A stretch of 64,000 nt of DNA, from positions 10,814,391 through 10,878,390 of the forward strand of contig JAREIK010000801.1 in NCBI GenBank assembly GCA_029783825.1. The letters run 5' to 3'. How positions within the stretch are numbered: the stretch's first letter is position 1; every line of letters starts with the position of its first letter. The notes beneath the pieces were generated by a model, which saw only the letters and a program-made list of their open reading frames with translations, searched no databases and was not told where the DNA came from. This stretch comes from Sapria himalayana (lineage: Eukaryota > Streptophyta > Magnoliopsida > Malpighiales > Rafflesiaceae). Below, in pieces: positions 34,301-49,100 of the stretch. The translations under genes were made by a program, and so were the position numbers.

Positions 34301-37300
34301 TCTTCTCTGCATTTCAGTGAGTAAGGTCATGATATTATCTTATCTTTTCTACTCCCTTTGGATGAATATAGTTGGAGCTTCAAGCTCCTTGCATGTGATA
34401 GTCCATCGAATTATTCTCAAAATTCTTCTAATATTAACCTAAGTTCTGTTATACATTATTAGAATTACCATATGAAAGACTTTCGTGGTTCCTCTATTTC
34501 AAATGGTAATAAGTGGGTGCATTTTGATTGGGTCGGAAGACATACCTCTTACTTTGTAAAAAAATTAGCTCCCTCTATTTAATATACCTAGTTGAATTTA
34601 GCCTCTTTATGTTGTTGCATAACAAAAACTTCTCATATAGTTTTTTGCTTGTCATTTCAAAATCCAAATATATTAAAAAAATACACTCATCTTCAATTTC
34701 ATGATGATCAATCTATCCAACTCTAATAATTTAATTTTCTTCCTCTCAAATGCATGATCATTTAAAGTTTGATAATATTATTTGTAATCACTTCAAATAA
34801 AAAGTATGTTTCATAAGATAACATGTTCATAATAGAACCACCTGAAAACGTAAGAATAGTATATCTCATAAAATAATTTAGCTTGTTATAAAAATTTATC
34901 CTTAGAACTATAACTCAAATTCATGTAGTTAACACCTCCTCAAAAATTGTTTGAATCAATCCCAAATGTTATTCAAAGTTTCTTGCACATCTTGACAGAA
35001 TTGCCTTATCTCTATTCTCAGTTAAAAAATGATTTGAGGCAGAAAATACATAGGGAGAAAGATTTACACTAGTTCGCTTCAACTCTCAATCAAATCTCGA
35101 GATAAATTCTAAAACAAACTATGAGCTATCTCTTAGAAGAAAAAGAAAAGTCAAATTTTGATAGCATCTAAGTTAACTTTATGTAGCTTCATTATATCAC
35201 ACAATTCTAAATAATATGCAATGTAACTATTCAAATCTTCTAACATTCTCGCACTATATTGATTCTTTTGCATTATAAATATCAAATTAGACTTCAACTC
35301 AAAGTAATTTACTTGTACCAATTACATATAAATCTAATAATAGCTATCCATCATGATATATCTCTAATAATCTCCCAATGTATGATGAGAATTATGCTAT
35401 TGAAGAGTTTATCCCTCAATATTTATTTATTTTTATTACATTCATTTTCCTCCATCACCTTTCTCTCAACTCTGTCTCAAAAATGCTTTTTTTAGTCTCG
35501 TAATTTCTAGGTCTAGATGATTTAACTTAGTCTCTGGATATCAATTCATTTAATTTTCTTCATGGCTACAAAACAATATGAACAAACAAAAAGGAAAAAA
35601 TACTTTTACAACACAAATGCAATATAAATAATAAGCAACAATCACATCCACACAACTTGAAACATAACTATCCTTTGCAAAGACAGTTATGTTAACTCAA
35701 TTAAATAAATCAAACTATTATAATATAATCCCCAACAACGAAGTCAAAAACTTATTGTGATTTTGTGAGTATATCAAAATTTATAGTTAATTGACATAAT
35801 CATAAAACCTAATTAAATAAGGATCTCTCATCCAACGTAGCTCTGCAAATATATGATCATATATACAATAAATTAAAAATAAATTCAAATATAAATTCTA
35901 GAAAAATAATTTTGATAATTTGATAAATCAATAATGAATTAATAATTATACAAGTTGAATAGATATATTCAATCTTAAAGAAAATACTCAAACTCTAGGA
36001 TTACTGCACATATTTGTGCATGATAATATTTTTCAATATTTGATCAATATTATATTTAATTATTGAATGAATGGAAGAATATTATAAAAATATTTGTAGT
36101 TCTTATTACTATACAAGGTGATCATCATCCGTTGAACCATCACTATCAAATATGAACCCCTCAAGAGGTCCACTCAGTATTTCAACATCAAAATAATATT
36201 TCATTCCATTCAATGGTCATTATTACATATACTCCTTTTAGGCAATACTTCAACTACCCTTAAAGATTGTTTCGAGTATCTACTTCTATTCATTAACATC
36301 TAATTATCTAAAAAAAATTAAGATAATATGATACTAATTTTATTTATATTTTCGACTTCGTAAACATCTTACTCATATATATTATATATACATATTTTCA
36401 TTAATTTCACACATGAAAATCATACAAACAAAAATAATTTATAGGATTATCATCACCATATGAGTCTACCTCACTTAATTGTGCATCTATCACCCTCCAC
36501 CACAACCGACACATGACTACCACACCAAAGTGAAACCTTTATGAATAAAAATTCTACTTACTCCAATATTACTCTAAGATTAGTTCTACTAAATAGTACA
36601 TAATGAAGTAATTATTAATATATTTGTATTTTTGTTTTCATGAGCATTATAATCACAATGATTAATATACCTTAACTTAGATTTTGACATATTAGTTTAT
36701 CTGATAAGTTAAAATTAGAAGGATTTCATATTTTTTATTTGATCCATATGAATGTCTCTTATAACTTACTTGTTATTGTTGACCATTACCACTATGCATA
36801 AACCAATATATTCATGAAAATCCTAATGTCTAATTCTAAATTATATTCATATCCATCAATATTTAAATATAATAACACAAATTTAAACTCAAAAATATAA
36901 GTCATCACAACACAAATAATCCAATATTCCGATAGCAAATCTATCTACCTCCAATAATCTGACTTGATTTCTCCCAAATGCATGGTTGATTAGAGTTCGA
37001 TAGTTATTCTTTATTAGCTATTTAAATAAAAAATATGTTTTTTTGTGCGTCTTGTTCATGAAAGAACCACCCAAAACCATATCAATAGTGCATATCATCA
37101 TATAATTCACCTCATTGTACAAAATTATATTTGAAATAACAACTCAAATTCATGTTATGAGCACCTCTTGAAAATTTCTTTGAATTAGTCTCAATCATCT
37201 ACAAAATTTCTTGCTTTTCTTAGTAGAATTAACTTATTTCTCATCTAAGTTGAGAGGTGATTTATGAAAGAAAAAACTAAGGAAATATTTCACCAACTCT

Positions 37301-40056
37301 GAGTTGTCTCTTAAAAAAAAAGAAAATAGTAGTAACCTAATAACATCTAAGAAAACTCCATATATATTCACCATCAATAACTCTAAAAAATTTGCAATTT
37401 GTCTATTTGAATCTTCTAACATTTTCACACCATAATGATTCTTCTATATCATAACTATCAAACTCAATTTAACTCAAAAAATTTACTTACACTAACTGCA
37501 CTTGAATCATAGAATAGCTATCCATCATTATAGATCCTCAATAATCTCCTAAAGTATAGTTAGAATTAGGTTATTGGACAACTTGTCTCTCACTATCATA
37601 TTTATTTCAATTATTTCTATTTTCCTCCATCATCATTCTCTTAGTTCTCTATCTCAAATATTCTGATTATTCTTTTAATTTCTAGATTGAAAGAATTTAA
37701 CTCAATTCCAAAAGTTTTGTTCTTATAATTTTCTTGTTAGCTATAAAACAATATGAACAAAAAAAAATAAAAAATATGATCTCGTAACACAAATGTAATA
37801 TATATAATAAGAAAAAATCACATACAGTTAACTTGAAACAAAACTAACATTTCGCAAGTATAATTATATCAATTCAAGTTAACAAATCAAATTATTGTAA
37901 TACAATCCCTGACAACAATATCAAAAACTTATCGTGACTTTATGAGTATAAAAACTCAGTTAATTAACACCATCACAATCTAGTTGGGCGATAATATCTC
38001 ATTCAAAGTAGCATTGCAAGTATATAAGCAGTATAAATAATAAAATAGACATAAGTTCAGATATTGTTTTGCAAAGATTATTTTAATAATTCGATTAATC
38101 AAAAATGGACAACTATACAAATTTAATAAATGTATTTGATCTCAAAAAATATACTCAAATTCTAGGATTGATGCACATACTTATGGATAATAATATTTCT
38201 CATTATTTGATCAATATTGCATTTGATTATTGGGCGAAGTTTAGATTATTATGAAAATATATGCTTGCCCTATTCGCATACAAGGTGACCATCGTCCGTC
38301 AGACTGTCATCACTATGGATAATCCCCTCATAGTTGCCCATCGATATTTCATCACTAGGATTGAAGCGACATGCCATTCAATACAAGAGTCATAATCACA
38401 TATACTTCTTTTAGATAACTTGTCAACTACCCTTGATAATTACTTCAAATATATATTTATATTCTTAAATCTCTAATTATCTCAATGACTTGTGACTTTA
38501 TAAGCATTATACTCAATGACAATAGATAATATGATACTAATTTCATTCACACATTCAACTTTGTAAGCATTATTCTCATATTTTTAGATAAGTAATAAAA
38601 TATTCAATCAAAAATTTATACAATATAAAGTTTGAAACTATTACATTCACTATTGAATACAATATGAATTTCTATTTTTATCTTCCCTAGTATGATATCC
38701 ACATCTTACGACTTCCTCTCGTGTCATCTATGGTTTCTTTCCCTCCAGATGTAGTATACTACTGCAGAAAATGTAGCATTCTACACTATATTCAATGTAG
38801 TGTTGGCAGCATAATGATCTTTTATGCATATGAATCCAATATGTATAAACTTGATCTCCTCTGAAATTCTAGTCCAATTTCTCAGGTTCTCCAGTATCTC
38901 CTTAGAAAAATTGTATTGGAAAACGTATGTTTAGCAGATTCTGAATTAGTGCAAAATTCGTAATTCAAGTTTTTTGAGTTTCCAAACAACTGGTCATTGG
39001 TTCTGAATTGCCTACATTTAGTAATTCAAAGAATTATTGCATGCTTGGGGATCTGGTTTGGAAACCAGATACTTGAAATCCATGCTTTCTTCTTCGTTAT
39101 ATTGTTGCCAATAAGGAAGTTATAATACAAGTAGAATGGGATACAATTTACCCCTCCTTAGTCTATTTGGTGATTAAATCTTTAGTTTTTTCTTTATTCT
39201 CAGCTTTATCAACTAGAATGCCCCTGGTAAATATCAAAGATTTCTAGAAAATGAAGTCCTCCTTGGATATTTGAAGTTCCCAAATAATTTGTGAATTTAA
39301 ATAAAAGTGGTGAACCTATCTGTCAGTGTTATACTCATGATAATTAAACATACATCTTCACATGAATTTCATCCATATAAGTCATACAAATAGGAATGAT
39401 TCAAAGAGATATCATCACCATATGAGTCTCTCTCACTTGCATATACCCCATGACAAATATATCACTATTTGCTAGTCTGACACATGACTACAACACTAAA
39501 GTAAAATTATTAGGTAAGATATTATATTTAACCCTCCTATTACTCTAAGATCAATTCTTCTAGATAGTACATAACAAATTAATTTTTAATATATTATCAT
39601 CAACTTGACAGTTCTAGTTACCACAATTTTCATAGCCTTGTAAAGATGTTTTACTTTTAGAATATCTTTATTTACCATTTCATAGGCAAATGATATTTTG
39701 CTATATAGTCAAGCAACTCGACATATTATCAACAACTCAATATTACATGAGTAGACAAAAAATATTGAAGTTTATTATCATTTCATATGAAAGAATATCT
39801 CTGATTGTTTAAGAATTTTTATTTATGTATCTACCAACAAATAAATTACATACAACTTCACAGAGACTCTCAGAATATCATATGTTTCATTTCCCTCTTT
39901 TAAGTTAGGTATTTATGACATGTACAAATTGAAGACATCAACTTAAATGAAGATGATGAGATTTATTTTATTGTGTAAGTTTATTTCTTAGTATTTATAT
40001 ATTTCTATTTATGATTATTATATAGTTTGATAGCACACAAAATATAAGCCATCTCA

Positions 40057-40111
<55 letters not shown>

Positions 40112-43100
40112 TATAATTATCATTTTCAAGTTCAATGAAAAAAATATTTCCCTTTACATTTCTTTCTCTACCATCTTCTCTCTCCCAATAATTTTCAGAA
40201 CCCTAACAAAGTTTTGACTATAGCACAAAAAAATATATTGAAATCAATATTAATAAGTCATATTGTCATAGCAAAAAAAAAAGAATATAAAAAATGATCT
40301 TCACAAAAGATGCATTATTCAAAATAACTCATGAAATTAGTGTCATTATTTTGCATCTTGATCGTGAGAAATCATAAACTCATAGTATAACAATGTAATA
40401 CAATGCTCATCATACTTAAAATAAAAACATAACCTATATATACATATAAACCTATATATACATATACACCTATAGTAGCAACTCATATGTTTGATACACT
40501 CATCATTAAGAAAAAATTATCATAACGAAAAATAATTACACAAAATGATACGTAAATATTCAAAATATCAAATTTAAAGGAAAGAAAAATAATTTCACCA
40601 TGAAACTTCTCTCTAATAAAAACTTAATACATCTCTCTGTGTTTTGTTCAATCGTTGATCACTAGATTAGATACAAGACCTATTGTTTCCAAATAATCAC
40701 AATGAAAAAAATTACACAAAGTAAATATATATTTGATCTCCTTATCAAGGTAAGTGATCCAACTTATCTAATACAAGACTAACATCATTGCCCTGAACAC
40801 ACTCTATATTGTATCACTATGCCACTATCTATCAATTACTTATTCAGAAGACAAAATTATCTTAAGAAAAATATAATATCCTAAAATATTATCTCTTCTT
40901 TATATAAAAATATAGGTTGATGTTCAACTCAAATCAAAAAAATATAACATCCTTGTTTAGTTAGGTGATTCACAATTCATTATCTCTTGTTATAAAAATA
41001 TTATCCATATACATAATTAACAAAATAAACTTGTCATCTGAATTCATCATAAAAAAACAAATTGTAATATATAACACATTTGAATAAATCAAGAAAGAAC
41101 TACCAGAGAAAATATCACAAATCAATCATCTAATAACTGCTTCAAGTCATACATCTTCCACCAAAGAAAAATAACTTTGACTGCTTTGGCACAATTCAAA
41201 AACTAGGTGACTATTCAATACACACATCCTCCTCAAAGTTATCATGAAGAAAGATGTCTTCATGACTAACAAGTGTATCTTCCACTTGTAAGATATTATT
41301 AATGATATAAATATTCATATTGAGGTCATCGTGTTCACTATAGAGAAAATATAATGATAATTCATTTCAAAAAACTGAATAAACTCACTCGCAATAAGTT
41401 TCGCCTTTAGACGATCTATTTTCCCATTTAGACTGGTCATTGCTGTGGATACTCACTTACAACTAACAATAAACTTTCCTAGATGTCGAGTTACTAATTG
41501 TAAAGTTTGATTAGAATAAAAGATACTTTTTTCACCAAGGTTTGACATTATCATGTATAAAATAATACCTCAAAAAAATCTAAATATCATATTACAATAA
41601 AGAGAAGTAATAAAAGAGATAAAAAAAAATTATACGAGTACGATAATAAATATCAAATAATGTACAAAGTACAAATTTTATATTTCTTCCATGGAGCAAT
41701 CAAAATATCAAGATCATAAGAATCAGTTGCAGAATCATCTAGCTTTTCTTCACTTGCCTCTGCTATGACTAGGAAATGTAAGTACTTGTATCCTAGAAAA
41801 AACTCAAACTCTAAGTGATCAAGCCTCTTTGCTTACAACACATTTTGAGTTGGGCTGAAACTGAGTCAGGAGCTATCAACACAACAAGACTAGAAATAGA
41901 TTCTTTTTACAAGAAAATCTCTTTCCAAAATGAATCTATTTTAAACTTGATAGTACAAATGATGACTTGATAAAAAAAATCATAATAATGTGGATGAATA
42001 AGAACAGAAGTAACTTAAGGGTGATATTTTCTCCAAGTTGGAAGGTCATATGAGTCTCTAATAAGTAAGGATGAGTAAAAAATCCATATGTATCTCAATA
42101 ATCATTATTGTATTATTAACTCACTAAAGAATAAGTCAGGCTTAAAAATAATTAGGACTAACCAATACTTTATCAGTCTCAAACAAATTATATTTATACT
42201 CTTTTGAGTGCTAAAGTAACCAAGAAAAAATATATTTTATTACCCTAGAAATTATCTTGTTACATCATGAAGAGAGATGCAAGACAAAATAAGTACATCA
42301 CAAAACCTTGGGAAATAAACTAACTATATTTTTATTGTATAACTAATTGAAAAGGAATATGAATAAAAATAACTAAAAAATTTTTCGGTTAATAAGATAA
42401 TTTATTTTTAAAAATATATCTCCCACAAAAATTTTTGAAAATCTTCCACACACAAAAAATATCCTAATCATTTTAAGTAAATATGTCTTTTTCTATTTCT
42501 AAACCATATTTTAGAAAAATCTACTTGTACACGATATTTAGTGTATGATATCATGATCAAATAGAAAATAAATTAAAATTTAATTTATCATTTTACAAAG
42601 TTAAATCTCATTCTTTTATAATATAACTCAAAAATAAAAAATATTTGTAACCATAAAAAAAATAATCAAGTAAAACATTTATAATTATCAAGAAATATAA
42701 CATAATATATTAATTTATTTCATATACATGTGTGATTAGACAAATACTAAAATACTGAATTTTGATAGAACTTCAAAATTAAAAAAAAATTGAACGAAAA
42801 TAATATTAAGATGGTTGATCATCAAGAAAGTCTTCATGTCGCATGCAAGTATTAGAGATTATGCTTTAGTACAGTGACAAGTTCTTTTTCTAAGGATAAT
42901 AGATCTTGGGTTCGAGACTCATCAGGCGAAACCTCTCTAATTTTAAAGGGCAAAGTTGTCAAGTTATTAATCCCTCACAGATCATTTGCTAAGCAAGAGT
43001 CTTATGCATAAGATATGACATTCATATCAAATCTTCTCATATCTCAACTCTACTATGCCTCATATATTTAAGTATATTATATCAAATAAATCATTATTAT

Positions 43101-46100
43101 TTACTCATATAAATTTGGTGAATAGGATAAAAAACTTTTATATGTTTTTCTAACTGACAAACTTTACAATCCAAAGTAAAGACATCTAATACTAGCATCC
43201 AAAATTCGTAGTTTAACTAAAGATTAAAGACTAAGTTGTGAACGAATAAGTAATAAATCAATAATATTAAAGCATCTAGTGGGACACCTAACCATATAAG
43301 TAAAGATAATATTCATCATGCTCAATCTCAAATATAATCTCTCTTAAAATATTTTGATCATACAAAAAAGTATTATACTTGAGTTATCTAAAAAGATAAC
43401 TAATATGAAAAAGACTATTAAGATACTGAGGAACAAAAAGAACATGCAAAAAAAAGCAATATATCAAATTAAATATTATTATTACTAAATGCTTTAGAAT
43501 ACTAAGAAAATCAAAAAGTTCATTGTAGTAGAAACTATAAATCAACTGACAAAAAAGGAATTCAAAAAAAATGAAAAAAAAAATAAGCATCAGTGATGTA
43601 ATTATTAGCTCACTAATCAATAACCCAATAGTTTGAATTGAAAAAATATATCATGTAGATTATAATACTTAAAAATGAAAAGTATCTATTATTATCTTAC
43701 TAATAAAGAATTCTTCTGTACATTCTTCTTTAAAAATGATCATAATGAAAGAACTATGTAAGGACATATGTATGGTTAGTACTTTCTCTACTGCCAATAT
43801 ATGTTCAATATAAGATATATCTTCAGTGGATCTTTGATTGTCTCATATAAATTGAACTGTCTAATAATATATTGGTCTGGAGTAGATAGCATGATCCCCT
43901 AGAATTTGGTTGTAGAACTTCAAAAAATTACTTTATAGCGAGTACAAAAATATCATGCTGAAAAATTATTTTATTTATTTTACGCTCTTAGTCTTATCCA
44001 CAGCTAAAAAGAATTTCTCTAAAAATTATGTAACTATTTGTATAAAATGAGTAAAATGGGTGGTTATTTATTTCAGCTCTCTAAACTCCTCTAATCTCAA
44101 TCTTAAAAAATGATAAATAGCATTATATATCTACGTAATCTAAGATGAGTACAATAATATTGTGAGCTCTCATAATATTTTACATTACATACAAGATAAA
44201 AATACAAAAGATAAATCTATCTCAATGAATTATCACATAATAATCAACAATCGCTATTTAAGATGTAATCAAGTCACATTTATCTAATTGTTAAGAAGCT
44301 CCTTCAAGTAGTCAAGTTTTCCCTAACTAAAAAATCACATCAAAACTTTAGTAGCCCACTGCATATAATTTCGTTGTCCGAACATCTACAAAGTAATAAC
44401 TAATAATTTAACTTCCTTCATCGACAAAATAATATATTAAATTCTTCATTGCACACACTGCACAAGTTTTTTTTGTTGTTTACACATTGCACACCATGAC
44501 CACTATTTACAACACATGTTGCACATTTTTGTACACACCACATGCCATGATCATTATTCAATGCAAACACTGCCACACACTTCATGCATTAGACACCATA
44601 ACGACCTCCTACACAAACTCTCACATTCACCATATCAACATAGTGGACATAAATGTTACACACACACACACACACACACTTTACTCACACTCACATTGCC
44701 AACAATGGGTTGGAGTCATCCCCCCTACTATAAACATGTATGATGCACGTTTACACTTCACACTACAAATGCAGTATGTGTGTTTGTTTTGTACAGACAC
44801 TTCTCCATGCACAAATACAATTGTTCTATTACAGCAAGATGCATGCTACACTCTCTCAAATTAGGGCTTGCATGCCCCCCTTGCTCTGATATAAAGTGAA
44901 AAATAGTAAACTCAATTAAATTAAAAAGGAAAATATATGTATGAATAAGAAAATTTATAGGAACAGCCCACATGTTGATTGCCCTCATCACTAAGTAAAA
45001 AACTGATGTAATAAAAATTAAATGTAACAAAGATTTTAGACTAGATCTAAAAAAAATTATCTAGTTCTTCAAACTGTATCAATTTTAGAAATATATCATG
45101 AATATCAATAAAAATTTTTATATAAATATCAATCATTATAGAAACATTTGATCAGAACTTTAAAGTAGATTAAAAGATTCATATTAAAAAAATTGAATCT
45201 TAGCAAAACAAAATTTTAAAAATACATCATAAATTCACTTTAATGTGAACAGATGTTATAAAATCATGAGAATCACATGAACATTGTACATTCACGGGAT
45301 TTCAATAAGTCAACCCATGTTGATGATTCACATGATTTCATAAAACTTAATGTGGAATGGGATTTGACCAAATTCATCAAACCTAGTTCACTTCACACGG
45401 ATCAATTAGACAAGATAACTAAAATATTGAGTTCAAACACTAAATTTCAAAAAATATCATTGGTTTATTGATAGATCAATAAAATCTGACATTTCCACTG
45501 AAATATTACTAATCTTTTAGGCAATGGATAATCAGCCAAAAGGTGTGTTAATATTAATTAGTTTGGCAATATAATGATATGTTTATTCATGGACTTGAGC
45601 ATCAATTAGAAAAGAGATCCCGAATTTGGATCCCAATATCAAATAAAATGTCAAATTACAATTATTTAAAGTTGATCTCTACCATAACTCTTGAGAACTT
45701 AGAATATATAAGTCTAAAAATTGACACCGAAACAAAAGATATCTGAGATGCTTAGCATTCAATTTGGTGATGGTATGCTTGTTGAAGCTTTTAGACTGAT
45801 ACAAAGTCTACAAAGAGATTGAAAAGATTCTATCAAATAGCATTAATGTTGGAGAGATCTTCACTCATAGCAATAGAATGTTAACTATAATCTTTTTCCA
45901 CTTACTATGAGTTAAAATGATCCACATTTGAAAAAATCCAACTAATTGTGGTGTTTAGATATATTTTGGGTTTCTTCTTCCTCTGCATTAGTTTTTGGGA
46001 ATTAGTTCTGCTTGAGCCCAATTTGTAAGATTGTATCAAAGCCACTATAAGTTCCCACAAATATTCAATCATGCGCTACCCCAAGCTCCAGGTGGCCTAT

Positions 46101-49100
46101 CCAAGGCATGAGCGGGTGCGTTAAATATAAAACATCAGAAAATTATAAGTAATTGTAATGTTTATATATAATTTAAGTTCTCTTTTCTTTTGAGCTAGTT
46201 TTTAAAGATCATTTTTGTCCGAACCCAATTTCCAAGACCCCCATATGAGGTAATTAGAACTTAAATTTTGAGGAACATGTTATTATATGGTTATTTATTT
46301 GTAAAATATATGCTTGCTGCTCCTTGAGCAGCAAGCAGCATTGGTTGTTTCAATTTGGTAAAAAAAAATTTTAAAATCAATTAATAAAAACAAGAAGCAT
46401 TACCATATCAGTTCTCTGCGCATGTCCACAACAGGCTGACACTTAACCTTCAAACATAGAAAACAAGATTGCAACATGAATGATAACTATATCAAGGAGC
46501 ACCTTGAAATAGAAAAAGCAAATAGGACAATAAATAACCATATAATACATAGTATCATCTTTGTCACAAAAGCACCAGCTACTTTTTCTAAAAAAATTAA
46601 TGGCTTTCCTGAAAGTCAGCAACAGGTATGCAATTTGTGTTGGGGCGGACTTCCCTCTTATGTGACCAATGTAACATTTTTTTGTGAAACATTTTATTTT
46701 TATTTTTGTCATAGGTTTACACATATTTCGAGGATTCAAATATTCACATATTTTATCAAAGGGCATGCACTGTGATCCATATACTTTATTATGGCTGTGT
46801 TATAAGATGTTGGTTTCTCTATACAATTATAAATTATGTACTCTTCATTTGTCTATGTTCTATTGTTGGATCTATTTATCAAATTATTGAGGTTTGATTT
46901 AGTTTTAATTTTTATTTTCTTTTAATTGTTTGAGAGCACTCAATAAGTGAAATGCCACAAACTATAAATATAGGAGTTATCGTATTTTCATAAAAACAAC
47001 TTTTTAATAACAAAATTTTGTTAGTTTTTTACTTCCTCCTTCTGCTCCATTTCTTCTCTCCATTCCAAATATTTGGCAAGGGCCAAAACCCTATTTGCAT
47101 TCGCATGGTATCAGAGTATGTTTTCGGCACATGAGTGGTGACATTGAGTTGTGTGGATTGTGGCGCATCTTCCCCAAGTGCTGACGACAATGTGTACTTA
47201 TGTCAAACAATGGCAAAGGTAGCACCACCTTACTGTTGTAAGAGAAATCAATACTCATTGGTACTTTCTTGATTTTTTTTTGTGTGGCATGCCCATCTGA
47301 TATGCACATCAATTTCTAATGCTCCAGAATTAAACAACCCAAAATGGCAACCCCCACAAAATTTGATATGAAGATGCTGGTACAATTTTGGTATAACTCT
47401 GGTACAACAAGCATTTGTGTGATTAATATTGCATGAGACATTTGTTTTTGGAAGTGTGACATAGAATCATAGTGGTTTGTATATTTAATCTGAGAATCTC
47501 GAGTTCGATTCTCAGAGATTCACTATCCTCATGATAGCCTAGTCATTTATGAGGTATATAATTAAAATGTTTAGAGAGTATAATATTCAAAATAAAATAT
47601 ATAGTATCACATTCGATAATATATCTAACAATGAAGTAACTATTAATATGTTTGTTATGACTATTAAAAATAAATCATTTAAAAAAAATTTCACGTTAGA
47701 TACATATGTCAAGTTATTAACCTCATAACATAAGTGAGGATGGAAGTTGTTTCTACAACTTTAAAAAATATACATAACACACTAATATTTCTTCGTATAC
47801 TTCATAGACAACAAAAGTTTAGTACTCTTTATTTGTCTAGGAGAAAAAAAAAATTTCAATTGAATGTGAGACACCAATATAATTTCACATACCTTATATT
47901 AGAGCAATATGTTGGATATGAACACGTAATATTCAATTATATTAATAGTAAAAGTGACAAATATAGTATTGATAATACTGACCAAACTGCAAAAATTTCA
48001 TTTATAAAATTCCTGAAAATATTTTATAACACGACGAACATGTGTTCGTCATGTTTATACTCCCAAGACTTGCATTGCACTTACGTGCATATGCAACATT
48101 AATAATATTTTTAGAAAATTTAAAGATGACTTGATACTCAACGATATGATTATAAAGATAAAAATCAAATACTTAAAGTAATGGTTCATTATTCCGTCTC
48201 TTTATTATCTAGCTGTCTGCATAGATCCTAAGATTAATGTGAAAAAAATATATAAAATATTTCAACATATATTTCCTCGTGCATGAAGCAAGAAGATCAA
48301 CTAGAAAAGTTCATTCAATAGAAATTGACTAAACTCTTTACCCACTATTATACTAGGTATAGTAGTAGTAGTGAAGCTTCAATTATGAACATGAATATAA
48401 TTTTTGGAGATGATGAATTTTTCATTTAGTTAGTAAGGAAAAAATGACAGGATAGACAATCAAATACAAGTGAGCTGTCTTGGTACTTAGAATACTAATT
48501 ACTACTCAATCCTATCACATTCTAATAATAAGAATCATGATATTTTACAGTGATCATACTCATATGAGTCTATCTATTCAATACTGTCTATGATGTCACA
48601 CGATCTACTGATTCCTTAGGTATCAAGCATAATATCAAAGTATACTTTTTCTATTATAATGGAGATGATTTTAGATAAAAAAATCTTGATTATGATTAGA
48701 TTTTATTGAGACATTGACATACATGAATGATTGGAGGATTCAAGCTTAGGCATCCAGTAAAAATAAATAAGTTTGTTGATGATGATGATTCATGAAATAT
48801 AAATGTTGATGATGATTGATATGATATTGAGACATTAACCATTGAGCTGAACGTCTAAGCCTACTTTACTACCTATGGCCTATTGCTATTAATACACCGA
48901 TACTGATATCATCATTAATCATAAGCTATTTAGATTTATATTTATCATTTTAATTTATCATTTTTGAATTGCCATTATTTTTTTATCATTTTACTATGAT
49001 GCTCGATTCAAACAATTATGTTTTTGTGATTTGCATTGGATTGTATTAATGTTTTAATTTTATTAATTCAAACATTGCATCTGTTTTGATTTAGACCCTT

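Noticed and set aside
44487..44864. His/Thr/Cys-rich open frames
   Set aside because: Produced by CA/CAT low-complexity sequence, with two overlapping frames equally open.
47106..47116. Treating TGGTATCAGAG as part of a tRNA gene
   Set aside because: There is no cloverleaf around it. Its place at the end of a likely LTR fits a primer-binding site.
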